Positions 52,401-61,295 of a stretch of 64,000 bases of DNA are shown here, piece by piece. The DNA comes from PALSA-1296 sp038322815 (lineage in GTDB: Bacteria > Bacteroidota > Ignavibacteria > Palsa-1295): the NCBI GenBank assembly GCA_038322815.1, contig JBBQGG010000008.1, positions 1-64,000 on the forward strand, given 5' to 3'. How positions within the stretch are numbered: the stretch's first letter is position 1; each line of letters opens with the position of its first letter. Position numbers and translations under genes: made by a program. The notes beneath the pieces are model-generated. The model saw nothing but the letters and a program-made list of their open reading frames with translations, was not told the DNA's origin and ran no database searches.

Positions 52401-53597
52401 CTAATCCACAACCATCTCAGATTCCAGTTTCTTTGAATCGCGGTGGAGGGTAAAGGCAAGCCAGAAACCTACTGCTGCCATTGCTCCGCCGATATAGCCG
52501 ATATAGTTCGGATGGATCGTGCCGAGTATCCAACCTCCTAAAATTGGTCCAATAATTCTCGTAAAACTTTCGATGCTCGATGATACGCCGATCACCCCGC
52601 CTTTTTTATCCGGCGGTGCCATCTGGCTTACAAGACTTGAAAGCACGACGCGTGTTACGCCCGTGCCGAATGAAAAGACAAGCGCTACTAATGCAAGCTG
52701 CTGCCAATTATCTGCAAGTACTAATCCCAACAAACCAAGTGACATAGCTGCAAGGCCGTATCGCAGCAATGATAATTCGCCTATCTTTTTTACCAGAGGT
52801 CGTATCACTCCGCCTTGCCAAATAATACCGAGAAATCCGACATAAGCCAGAAAACGCCCGACCTCCCGTTCATTAAAACTTAATTCAAGATGAGCATATA
52901 ATGAGAACATTGAAACATAGAGTGAGAATGGAAGCGCGAAGAAAAAGAAAATTATGAGCATCGTTCGAAGATTTTTGATCTTCAAATAATTAAACGCTTC
53001 CGTGTAATATGCAAGTCCTTTTTTTCTATCGCCTTGGATGCGATGAACGGCTGGCTCTTTGAGATAAAATATGGAAAGCGTCATGCTTGTGCAAGCTAAA
53101 AATGCTGCGGCATACGCCGGAGCCGATATTCCCCATGCCGCCGAAAGTTCACCGCCGATAAGCGGACCGAATAAGAAACCAAGTCCGAATGCAACACCGA
53201 TCATTGCCATCGCCGAAGCTCTGTCTTTCGGTTCGCTGACATCTGCAACGTATGCAGAAGCAATCGTGATATTTCCGCCGCTAATGCCATCAACGACTCT
53301 TGATAAGACAATGATCCAGATATTTCCGGCAAGCGCAAGTAGTAAAAACCCAACCATTGAACCGAACTGCGAATAAATAAGAACCGGTCTGCGGCCATAT
53401 CTATCGCTAAGCGCTCCTAAAATTGGTGACGCACCGAATTGACAGACGGAATACACTGCTGCGATCATCCCGATCATCTCCGGGCTTACATTGAATTTCA
53501 GGGCATAGAACGGAAGCAGCGGTAAAATGATAGAGAAGCCGAGAAGATCGACGAAGACAACGATGAAAATCGGAATCAGTGCTTTATTCTTGAACAT
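52401..53597 (-). CDS. MFS transporter, TetA/DHA1-like
   Basis: A 398-residue inner-membrane exporter with twelve predicted helices. The first helix region is DLLGFSIILPLLPFYAL, the MFS loop 2-3 signature is GALSDRYGRRPVLIYSQFGS, and the motif in helix 5 is GLGFLFGPLIGG. The pattern fits the tetracycline-resistance-type drug:H+ antiporters, but the substrate cannot be told. Transcribed alone, starting opposite to the DUF4412 gene. Confidence 0.92.
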   Translation of the reverse strand: MFKNKALIPIFIVVFVDLLGFSIILPLLPFYALKFNVSPEMIGMIAAVYSVCQFGASPILGALSDRYGRRPVLIYSQFGSMVGFLLLALAGNIWIIVLSRVVDGISGGNITIASAYVADVSEPKDRASAMAMIGVAFGLGFLFGPLIGGELSAAWGISAPAYAAAFLACTSMTLSIFYLKEPAVHRIQGDRKKGLAYYTEAFNYLKIKNLRTMLIIFFFFALPFSLYVSMFSLYAHLELSFNEREVGRFLAYVGFLGIIWQGGVIRPLVKKIGELSLLRYGLAAMSLGLLGLVLADNWQQLALVALVFSFGTGVTRVVLSSLVSQMAPPDKKGGVIGVSSSIESFTRIIGPILGGWILGTIHPNYIGYIGGAMAAVGFWLAFTLHRDSKKLESEMVVD

Positions 53598-53706
53598 GCA
53601 AGGATCAAATTGAACTCAGATAAATTTTGAAGCTTAAGATACATTAATATTTTACTTTTGATTCATTCTTTTCGTTGCACAAGTACCAGCGTCACATAAT
53701 TTTTAA

Positions 53707-53790
53707 CATCTCATTCTCAAGTGCAGAGAAGCGGAACGAAGGATCTGAGGTTCCAAATGCCGGAAAGATCAGATTCTTCGCTTCGCATTA
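53707..53790. repeat. Divergent palindromic repeat, AGCGGAACGAAGGATCTGA type
   Basis: AAGCGGAACGAAGGATCTGA (53729-53747) faces TCAGATTCTTCGCTTCGC (53769-53786) as an imperfect inverted repeat. It starts with a degenerate TCATTCTCAAG, like the other repeat family. It is the only structure seen in the gap 53598-53904 apart from promoter-like AT-rich sequence. Confidence 0.6.
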
Positions 53791-53904
53791 GATAAAGAAG
53801 ATAATTCTTTCTCCAAATTGAGCCACTACTCAAATAGCTCCAATCGGCACTTTAAGAAAAAAAAGAGCGTTTACTATAATACAATTAAATTATCATTAAT
53901 ATCT

Positions 53905-54624
53905 ATGCGCCAACGTACAAGTTACTCATTAGTTATAGCCATACTCCTGATTTTCATAACAATAATTCCCTCCCGCATTCATGCCCAGGCATTTGAGGGT
54001 GAAATTACTATGCAGATGTCATCTCCGACGATGGGAAATCAGAAGATCAAGATGATCTATCTTGTCAAAGGAGATAATGTACTTCAAACTGCTGACGACC
54101 CAAAGAACGGAAAAGTACTGATCTATACCGATACAAAGACCGGTTCACAAACGATCGTCATGGAAGCGCAGAAGCACGGAATGCAGATCGATCAGTCATT
54201 GATGGAAGAGGCAATAAAGAAAATGAACATGCCCGTTCTCTTACCGAAAGCTACAGGAAAAAAACAAAAGATCGAAGGGTATAACTGCGAACTCTATACG
54301 ATCACGATCGATTCATCTCAGGAAATGGATATATGGTTAACCAAGGACTTTCCAAAAGATATTTCGATGGCGATCAGAAAATGTACCGAGTTAGGAATGA
54401 AAAACACCGGTGTGAAATCCGATGCTCTTATCGAACTATTTAAAAGCGGATACGCTCAGGTTCGCATGGAAATGAAAATTAAGGGCGTTACTCAACTTAC
54501 CAATGAATTCGCAAAAGCTGATTCAGAAAAACTTGATGATGCAGTATTTGTTATTCCTTCGGATATAAAAATTGAAAAGCTCGATCCGAAACTCATGACT
54601 CCCGGAGCAGCCGAACAAAAATAA
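53905..54624 (+). CDS. DUF4412-family exported protein
   Basis: A 239-residue exported protein from the ATG at 53905, chosen because a signal peptide follows at once (RTSYSLVIAILLIFITIIP, ending IHAQ). The open frame starts at a TTG at 53818, but the extra residues are polar and unlike a leader. The mature part has the DUF4412 pattern FEGEITMQMSSPTMGNQKIK, then IEGYNCELYTITIDSSQEMD and WLTKDFPKDI. These proteins are periplasmic LolA-like folds of unknown role. It is followed by the SRP RNA gene. Confidence 0.85.
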   Translation: MRQRTSYSLVIAILLIFITIIPSRIHAQAFEGEITMQMSSPTMGNQKIKMIYLVKGDNVLQTADDPKNGKVLIYTDTKTGSQTIVMEAQKHGMQIDQSLMEEAIKKMNMPVLLPKATGKKQKIEGYNCELYTITIDSSQEMDIWLTKDFPKDISMAIRKCTELGMKNTGVKSDALIELFKSGYAQVRMEMKIKGVTQLTNEFAKADSEKLDDAVFVIPSDIKIEKLDPKLMTPGAAEQK

Positions 54625-54713
54625 CAAAGTTTTGAGTTTGGGCGGAACCGCATTTCTATCGCTCCTGTTTTTCCGCCCCAATAAATATTGTTTTTTTGAT
54701 TGTACGAAGTCTT

Positions 54714-54814
54714 GGGACCAAGTCCCACGCAATATGAACGTGCCCAACCGAGTCAGGTCCGGAAGGAAGCAGCTCTCAGCAATTGTTTATGTGTGACGTG
54801 GTCAGCTTGGTCCC
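54714..54814 (+). ncRNA. ffs: Signal recognition particle RNA, small bacterial type (4.5S-like)
   Basis: The conserved apical loop AGGTCCGGAAGGAAGCAGC (54755-54773) is present. The ends GGGACCAAG (54714-54722) and CTTGGTCCC (54806-54814) pair perfectly, giving a roughly 100-nt hairpin RNA without an Alu domain. A T-rich run follows directly as terminator. It binds Ffh and targets membrane proteins. Confidence 0.95.
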
Positions 54815-54815
54815 A

Positions 54816-55610
54816 TTTTTTTATCGTTAAGTTAATATGCGGTTCTTTCTCTATTGAAAGATAAGAGAGTACTTTCCTTTTAATAACCCTGGAAGCCTCC
54901 GACTTCTGAATTAAATTTTCATGGATTCTTTATCCTAAGAAGTTGTTTTAGTTATAGTTGCGGATATTGGAGCATTTGTGTAACTATCCTTTTTTTAAGA
55001 GGTTAGAGCTTTTTTAACGCAAGGAATTAACAATTTTTTTTAATAAACCTGTTATTTTGGTTTATCTTCGCACTTTATGTCCGGAGAAAGCCAAACGATG
55101 AAGAGTAAGTCTGAGACCAGTCCGGAGCATAGCACGTAAAAGAGTTGAATGACTTCCGGCGCTCTTAGCAAAGTTCACAGAGTCCGTATTTCCTCCTCGT
55201 TGGAGGCTGCAGACTCTGGGAAGATCCGATCATAAGATATATACCTATTTCAAGTGCAAGTGTTTTTGCCCTTTGTGATCTTCGCTTTCTGCGTCCGCCT
55301 CTGCGGATTCATGCAGACGCGCGTTCTGATCGCAAATAGAATTTACTCCACCGATCTCAATCAACCGGAGCATTTTCAATTGTCGCTTCTTCGCCTTGGC
55401 GTGCAGCGGCTTTCACCGTACTTGCCGATTTCTTTTTTACGAACATCTTTGATCAGAACTTCGAAACCTTCTGTGCGACGGCAGCTACCACGCCTTCGAA
55501 CCTCAGAATTGAACCGGACGTAACCTACGCCCGCCTCTTAACTTCATCCGAGAAAATAATAACAGGGTTCACACTCAACACCTCTCTTATGCTTTAGTGC
55601 ATGAGGGATT
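54816..55610. other. Long intergenic region with structured-RNA candidate and repeat-like DNA before the RNase E/G gene
   Basis: No convincing gene lies in these 795 bases. A TATCTTCG -7-like box is at 55063-55070. Just after it, ATGTCCGGA (55078-55086) can pair with TCCGGAGCAT (55121-55130), and a strong hairpin CAGAGTC...GACTCTG with an inner CCTCC/GGAGG helix spans 55178-55218. A tract near 55265-55317 (CTTCGCTTTCTGCGTCCGCCTCTGCG) resembles widespread intergenic phrases. This could be the 5' leader of the downstream RNase gene or a separate small RNA. Confidence 0.45.
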
Positions 55611-57503
55611 ATGTATTACATTGTTATGAATCAATTTCGGAAAGAAATTATAATTAATGCCCGTCAGGAAAACGAAGTCCGCATTGCCATCACTGAGAAC
55701 GGACGCCTTGTCGAGCTCTTCGTAGAAAACCCCGAAACTATCCGCCACGTAGGGGAAATCTTCCTTGGCAAGGTTGCTAAGGTTATACCGGGTATGAATG
55801 CTGCTTTTATCAACGTCGGGCTTGCTCAGGATGCTTTTCTGCATTTCTCCGATGTTGGCGATTCGTTTGACGGCTCGATGTCATTCCTCGCCGATGCCGA
55901 TATGCACGATGACGATGACGACTCTGAAGACGATGAATTCGATGAAGATGACGGTGAAGAATCTATTCCCGTGGGTGCGCTTGAAGGACCGCCTCAGCTT
56001 CGCTTAAAAGGAGATAGCGGTACGGACTTTAGTCCCTCCGTTCGGACAGAGGTCCGCCCTGTTGCCAAAGCTTCAAAAGGCCCTCGCAAGGCTTTCTCAA
56101 CTCTTGAAATGTCGAACATTGATCTTGAGCCGGGGCAGAATATTCTTGTTCAGGTAACACGCGAAGCATTTGCTAATAAAGGGGTTCGTGTCACAAGCCG
56201 CATCTCACTTCCGGGCAGATTTCTTGTGCTTGTTCCATTTGAACCGGGCATCGGAATCAGCAAAAAAGTATTCTCCGTTCGTGAGCGCCGCAGACTTCGT
56301 AAGGTCATTCGTTCTCTGAAGCCGAAAGATGTCGGTGTTATTATTCGCACAGTTGCAGAAAACAAAGAAGAATCTGCCCTTCGCGAAGATCTGCAAAATA
56401 TCTTAAACGATTGGAACGAGATCCAGAAAAAGATCAAAGATAAAGAGCCGCCGATCGTCGCTTTTCAGGATACGAATATTACCAACAGCGTATTGCGCGA
56501 TCTCTTTAGTAATGATATTACGAAGATCGTCGTAGACGATAAAAAGATGTATCGCGAAGTTTTGGATTATATCCAATGGGCTTCTCCGAATCTTGCCGGA
56601 ACGGTCGAGCAATATAAAGAACCTGCTCCGGTCTTTGATGCACTTGGAATCGAAGAAGAGATCGAACAGACAATGTCGCGTAAAGTATTGCTGCCATCCG
56701 GCGGTTATCTTTTTATTGAAAAGACAGAAGCGATGGTTGTCGTTGACGTGAACTCCGGACGTTACGCAGCACGCCGCGAACAGGAATTGAACTCTCTTAA
56801 AACCAATCTTGAATCGGCACGTGAGATTGCAAGGCAATTGCGCCTCCGCGATATTGGCGGCATCATCGTTGTCGATTTCATCGACATGATCGATGAGCGC
56901 AATAAGAAGAAAGTCTACGATGAAATGAAGAAGGAATTGCGCCGCGACCGTGCAAAATCTTCGATCTTACCTCTTACCGATTTTGGCTTGATGCAGATCA
57001 CGCGCCAGCGTATCCGTCAATCCCTCGGCGAAACGATGAGCGACCAGTGTTCGGCATGCGGCGGAACAGGAATGTTAGTATCGCAATCAAGTGTGCTGCA
57101 TCAGATCGAGCGATGGCTTGAGCGATTTAAATCCGAAGGTCCCGGTGGATCGCTTTCGCTTAAGGTTCACCCGCTTTTGCATGAACCGTTAACACAGGGT
57201 TTTTTATCTCCGTGGGTTAAAATGAAATGGCGGACCCATGTTCGTGCAAAGCTAATGAATGACGAATCGCTGCGCGGAGACGAATTCCGCTTCATTGATT
57301 CTTCGGGAAAAGATGTAACGCCCGAATTCCTCGGACAGAAGCCCGTCGTGGAAGTAGTTGAAGCCGTATCGCAAAATGGCGTCACTCCCCGTCGCAAAGA
57401 AAATGGTTACAACGACCGCGGAAGAGGAAGCGGAGGTGGTAATCGCAATAATCAGCGTAGGCCCAATCGTCAGCGTCCGGCAAACAGAGAAGGCAGTCGA
57501 TGA
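55611..57503 (+). CDS. rng: Ribonuclease E/G family endoribonuclease
   Basis: Cleaves and matures rRNA and mRNA at single-stranded AU-rich sites. The 630 residues begin with an S1-type domain into which an acidic loop of about 60 residues is inserted (after residue 95, very rich in Asp/Glu). The catalytic part has MVVVDVNSGRYAARREQE, IVVDFIDM, and the zinc-link DQCSACGGTGM. The C-terminus is a basic Arg/Asn/Gly-rich tail of about 40 residues. A GAGG site precedes the ATG at 55611; the Met at 55626 is another possible start. It overlaps the next gene by 4 bases. Confidence 0.93.
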   Translation: MYYIVMNQFRKEIIINARQENEVRIAITENGRLVELFVENPETIRHVGEIFLGKVAKVIPGMNAAFINVGLAQDAFLHFSDVGDSFDGSMSFLADADMHDDDDDSEDDEFDEDDGEESIPVGALEGPPQLRLKGDSGTDFSPSVRTEVRPVAKASKGPRKAFSTLEMSNIDLEPGQNILVQVTREAFANKGVRVTSRISLPGRFLVLVPFEPGIGISKKVFSVRERRRLRKVIRSLKPKDVGVIIRTVAENKEESALREDLQNILNDWNEIQKKIKDKEPPIVAFQDTNITNSVLRDLFSNDITKIVVDDKKMYREVLDYIQWASPNLAGTVEQYKEPAPVFDALGIEEEIEQTMSRKVLLPSGGYLFIEKTEAMVVVDVNSGRYAARREQELNSLKTNLESAREIARQLRLRDIGGIIVVDFIDMIDERNKKKVYDEMKKELRRDRAKSSILPLTDFGLMQITRQRIRQSLGETMSDQCSACGGTGMLVSQSSVLHQIERWLERFKSEGPGGSLSLKVHPLLHEPLTQGFLSPWVKMKWRTHVRAKLMNDESLRGDEFRFIDSSGKDVTPEFLGQKPVVEVVEAVSQNGVTPRRKENGYNDRGRGSGGGNRNNQRRPNRQRPANREGSR

Positions 57504-58081
57504 CGGAAACTAATTCGAAGAAAAAAGTAACGAGAGCAATTTATATCGGTCTCTCGTTGCTTTTTCTTGCTATTCTTATTGGCACTGAATTTTTCTGGCG
57601 GTATGATAATCACTTGAGTCTTACGATCAAAGCAGCACTGCGCAATAATTCAAAAGCAGGTAGAACGCTTGTGATCTTTGAAAAAAGCGACTCGCCGGTT
57701 GATACGGCGCGAAGGGAGTTCAAAGATATTCGCCACGGGACTACAGATATTATGATGTGGCTTGAAGGCAATCACGATACGATCCATTTATCGCTTCAAG
57801 GTAAATATTTTTCCGAAGGGCGCACAGTCCATATCTCAGCGGATTCGTCTACACAAATTATTCTTATTCCGAATACGATACAGGGATTACCAACAGGTTC
57901 GAATAAAATTATTTATCTGAAAAACGATTCAGTCGTTGCATTGAAAGAATTTTCTGGGTTCATTAACGATATTGATAAAGACGGACAAGAAGAAGTAAAT
58001 ATTCCTGAAAAAGGCGGATGGGTAAGACTTAATACGCAGTCCGGCGAATGGACTCCTGCTCAATTAAAAACTACTCCCTGA
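57500..58081 (+). CDS. Membrane-anchored hypothetical protein
   Basis: A 193-residue protein with one N-terminal helix (AIYIGLSLLFLAILIGTEFF, about 13-32) and a periplasmic-facing beta-rich domain with an EF-hand-like DIDKDGQEEVN turn. No family is recognised. The start overlaps the RNase E/G stop (ATGA), so it is translated from the same mRNA. Its end overlaps the convergent GT-C gene by 11 bases. Confidence 0.75.
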   Translation: MTETNSKKKVTRAIYIGLSLLFLAILIGTEFFWRYDNHLSLTIKAALRNNSKAGRTLVIFEKSDSPVDTARREFKDIRHGTTDIMMWLEGNHDTIHLSLQGKYFSEGRTVHISADSSTQIILIPNTIQGLPTGSNKIIYLKNDSVVALKEFSGFINDIDKDGQEEVNIPEKGGWVRLNTQSGEWTPAQLKTTP

Positions 58082-59747
58082 TAAAACGCACATTCTTCCA
58101 TAGGAATGAGAAATGTTCGTCAGTAATTCTATACATATCTAAATAGTGCGGTAAAGAAATTTTTTCAAGATGAACCTGCCTCGAAATTTCCGAATAAAAA
58201 GGATGATCCTCGCGAAGAAGAAGTAAAACTTTTTTACCGCCAGGAATTTTAATCAATCTTTCTTCAACGACCTCTCGAATGAAATTCTGTGATCTGCCGA
58301 TCCAAAGTGAATCATTTGAAGGAAAATCTCTGATATCATATATCGTGCTTCCGGGATAATAATAATATCCCCAACGATGCCACCATGTATCCAGAAGAAC
58401 AAGATCGGAAGGATTAGCCGACTCATTTTTTAGGGCTGTAAACACTTTTTCATGGAGTAGATCAACGTTTTTAACTCCGTACACATTACTAAAGGCAGCT
58501 AACCGATTTAAAAAAAGACCACTGGATTGGATAATTCCAGCATTGAATGAATCATAGGTAAAACTATTATTAAAATATTCACCCGACGTCCAGGGAAAAG
58601 GTGCAAGAAAAATAATGAGATCAAAGAGGACGATGAGTAGAGTTATTTTAATAGCTCCAAAAGTAATGATCGGGCGAGTAAGCAATAATTTATTCTCTGA
58701 AGCCCGCTTTATTTTCTCAGCCCGCCAGATCGTCATTTGATCAAGCAGTACAGCTGCGATGAGAGCAGCACTAGGCAGAATATTTAATAAATACCCTGCC
58801 TTCATAAAATAAATACTAATATAAAAAAGAAAGGGAGGTAAAGCAACCAATGCGGTAAAACGAAACGTCGTTTTAGGAAACTGAGCTTTGATAAATGTAC
58901 CTGCTCTTTTCGAATATCGCAATAAAGCGGCAAGAAAGATCAGTACAAAAGGAAGAGCAGCAATAAAAAGTGACACGAATACTTTGCCTACAACAGCAGC
59001 ATGGGCAGAGAATGAATTACCAAAGAGTATTGATTGTGAACGGTAAATAGTTTGGCGTCCTTCTAAAGCAAAGTATTGGCCGATTCCTCCGCTATATGAA
59101 AATAAGATTACAAGCCATGCTGAAGAAATCAGTAAAAAAAGCAGGATCTCCTGAAACAATACTCGAAGCGGCTGTTTCGTTTTCCATAAAATATAAATAA
59201 GACATGGAGTAAAGAAAATAATACTGGACTGTCTAGCTCCGGCTGCAAGAGAAAGCACAATAAAAAGAAAATAGACTAACCATCTTTTATTCGGATTTCT
59301 CAGAAGGGATATACCCAAATAAAGAAATGTGCTTGCGAAAAACGCTTCATAAACATACGCCGTAGCTACTTCGCCATAAAACCAGAAGATCGGAGTGAAT
59401 AGCCAAAGTACGGCGGCAACAAATCCGACTCTTTCACCGCGAAGTGTTGCCCCTGCTCTCCATAGAAATAATACTGAGCCGATAGAAAGCAAGATACTTA
59501 TCAGAACAAAGGCAAAATTTATATCGACGATAAATAACAACAAAAATTTTGCGAACAGAATATGGAGAATATAACCGGGAAAATGCGGCGTAATCTGTTC
59601 AAGAGAAAAACGAAATGTGCCTACTGCGAAATCTACTGAGTCAAATTCATAAAGCATCTTTGAAATAAAAGGAAGGTGGGTAATCAGTGTTGCTGCAATA
59701 AGAAGCAATCCCGTTAACCGTCGAACTTTTTTTTCACCGAGCGGCAT
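58071..59747 (-). CDS. GT-C-type integral membrane glycosyltransferase (DUF2723-like)
   Basis: A 558-residue protein with about 11 hydrophobic segments. Early acidic and PGY motifs, EFDSVDFAVGTFRFSLEQIT followed by HFPGYILHILF, and GEVATAYVYEAFFAST resemble the DUF2723/GT-C fold that uses lipid-linked sugars outside the membrane. The soluble C-terminal part (about 390-558) is periplasmic. It overlaps the next upstream gene by 14 bases and belongs to an operon with another GT-C protein and a UbiA homologue. Donor and acceptor are unknown. Confidence 0.75.
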   Translation of the reverse strand: MPLGEKKVRRLTGLLLIAATLITHLPFISKMLYEFDSVDFAVGTFRFSLEQITPHFPGYILHILFAKFLLLFIVDINFAFVLISILLSIGSVLFLWRAGATLRGERVGFVAAVLWLFTPIFWFYGEVATAYVYEAFFASTFLYLGISLLRNPNKRWLVYFLFIVLSLAAGARQSSIIFFTPCLIYILWKTKQPLRVLFQEILLFLLISSAWLVILFSYSGGIGQYFALEGRQTIYRSQSILFGNSFSAHAAVVGKVFVSLFIAALPFVLIFLAALLRYSKRAGTFIKAQFPKTTFRFTALVALPPFLFYISIYFMKAGYLLNILPSAALIAAVLLDQMTIWRAEKIKRASENKLLLTRPIITFGAIKITLLIVLFDLIIFLAPFPWTSGEYFNNSFTYDSFNAGIIQSSGLFLNRLAAFSNVYGVKNVDLLHEKVFTALKNESANPSDLVLLDTWWHRWGYYYYPGSTIYDIRDFPSNDSLWIGRSQNFIREVVEERLIKIPGGKKVLLLLREDHPFYSEISRQVHLEKISLPHYLDMYRITDEHFSFLWKNVRFIRE

Positions 59748-61293
59748 GTAGATCTCCCTTTACTCTAAAAATTGACATTACGGTATCAGCACTTGCAACC
59801 AGAGGCGGACGAACTCGGAATTCTTTAATGAGTTGGAGAGAGTCTTTTGCATATTCATAAAACGAAGGATTTAATCTTGTATAAATAATAAAAAGATTTG
59901 CTCTCTGCTTTCTCGCCTCACGCCAAACAAGTTTTTGATCATGTTGCAGAAAATAGAATTCCGGGCTAATAAGTCCTGTTAAATCAATAAGTTGAGCTTT
60001 GGTAAAATAACCAAGAGCACCAACATCATCGACTGCAAGTCTATCATTCGATGAAGTATTTCTCAGCACCCATGCAGCTACTGCAAGATGCTGATCGTTG
60101 ATATTCGTTACTGATTCTGCCGAGAGTAAAACTCCGCGCCATGCTCCGATACAGCCAATAATAATAAATAGTATTTGAATAGGGCGGATAAATTTTTTCA
60201 ATTGAGTATTAGAAAATATCGTAGCCGCTGTCATGATGCCGAGAATAATTAGAACGGGAATTATCGGGAACAAATATCTTCCGTGATGACGAAATTGCGG
60301 AGCAATAAATGCAAGAAGAATCGGAAGTCCAAATCCAAAAATTACAAGAAGAATGAAACCTTTTTGTTTTCGCAAAAAGAAGAAAGAAAAGAAAGCAAAG
60401 AGAATCGGAAAAGAAAAGCTTGCGATCAGCACCTTAAATGCGAACCATAAATATCCTATATCCGGCAAGAGTGATATGTGTGCTCCCTGTACTATTGAGG
60501 AATGATAAATCAAACTACCCCGCTCAAAATATGGAATAAGAAATACAGGCAAAACACAAAGGAGAAATGTCATTTTACCTTTTACCAGAGCTAGAAAACC
60601 CTTTCTTTGTTGGATCGCAATGACGAACCAATCAATTAAAAATAAAAATGCCAAAAACATTAACTCGGGTCGAACGGCAATCCCCAAGGCAAGGAATACC
60701 CCTTCTCTCATCCGCATTGTATCCCCTGACTGACGTCGTGCAAGATGCTCATGGAAAACCAAAAGCGTAACAAAACAAGCAAGTGTTACTTCCATACCGC
60801 TCGCTGATGCCCAGACTAACCGCGAAGAAAGAACTGTCAGCGCTCCGGCAATAATACTCCAGGAGTATGGCTGCATAAATGTGTAGCGGCATAACCTAAA
60901 AACCATAGGACCCAGATACAAATAGAAAATAACAGATAGAATAATAGCTATCAGATCGAGATGATTTGAAAAAATTCCTCCGAGTGCTATAAGTACCACC
61001 CATAGCGGAGAAGTATCTGCACTCACCGTACTCGAAATGGAATTTCTAAATAGCGAGTCATCAATGTTGATCACGGGATTAAACGTATATCCTTTGCCGT
61101 TTTGCAGATTTTCTGCATATCTGCAATGGATATAGGTATCATCAAGAGGTGCACCGATGATGTAGCTGTGATCTACCCCGCCTTCCGAAAGAAAATTTTT
61201 TGCGACTGCAAATTGAATAAACAGAACGACAATTCCGAGAAGGATAAGTGCCCATTCAATTTGATTCCGACGGATTGCTTTTGCGATATTCAC
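59734..61293 (-). CDS. GT-C-type integral membrane glycosyltransferase (AftB-like pattern)
   Basis: A 519-residue protein with about ten hydrophobic segments. The first loop has APLDDTYIHCRYAENLQNGK then GYTFNPV, the DDxY-type acidic pair and fold pattern seen in arabinofuranosyltransferases such as AftB and related GT-C enzymes. A periplasmic C-terminal domain (about 400-519) includes LAVDDVGALGYFTKAQLIDL. It lies 2 bases from the UbiA-type gene. The donor may be a decaprenyl-phosphate sugar; this is inference. Confidence 0.72.
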   Translation of the reverse strand: MNIAKAIRRNQIEWALILLGIVVLFIQFAVAKNFLSEGGVDHSYIIGAPLDDTYIHCRYAENLQNGKGYTFNPVINIDDSLFRNSISSTVSADTSPLWVVLIALGGIFSNHLDLIAIILSVIFYLYLGPMVFRLCRYTFMQPYSWSIIAGALTVLSSRLVWASASGMEVTLACFVTLLVFHEHLARRQSGDTMRMREGVFLALGIAVRPELMFLAFLFLIDWFVIAIQQRKGFLALVKGKMTFLLCVLPVFLIPYFERGSLIYHSSIVQGAHISLLPDIGYLWFAFKVLIASFSFPILFAFFSFFFLRKQKGFILLVIFGFGLPILLAFIAPQFRHHGRYLFPIIPVLIILGIMTAATIFSNTQLKKFIRPIQILFIIIGCIGAWRGVLLSAESVTNINDQHLAVAAWVLRNTSSNDRLAVDDVGALGYFTKAQLIDLTGLISPEFYFLQHDQKLVWREARKQRANLFIIYTRLNPSFYEYAKDSLQLIKEFRVRPPLVASADTVMSIFRVKGDLHAAR

Positions 61294-61295
61294 AC

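Noticed and set aside
54714..54814. A coding ORF on the minus strand through the SRP RNA region (78 and 74 residues)
   Set aside because: The conserved SRP loop and perfectly paired ends explain the sequence; the ORFs have no similarity or ribosome sites.
55357..55446. Short minus-strand Lys/Ala-rich frame resembling the tail of a nucleoid or ribosomal protein
   Set aside because: Only 29 codons are open, the upstream frame is closed, and no full gene can be assembled even allowing one frameshift.
55254..55523. 89-residue plus-strand ORF before the RNase gene
   Set aside because: It reads through a repeat-like intergenic tract, has no ribosome site and gives a low-complexity product; treated as non-coding.
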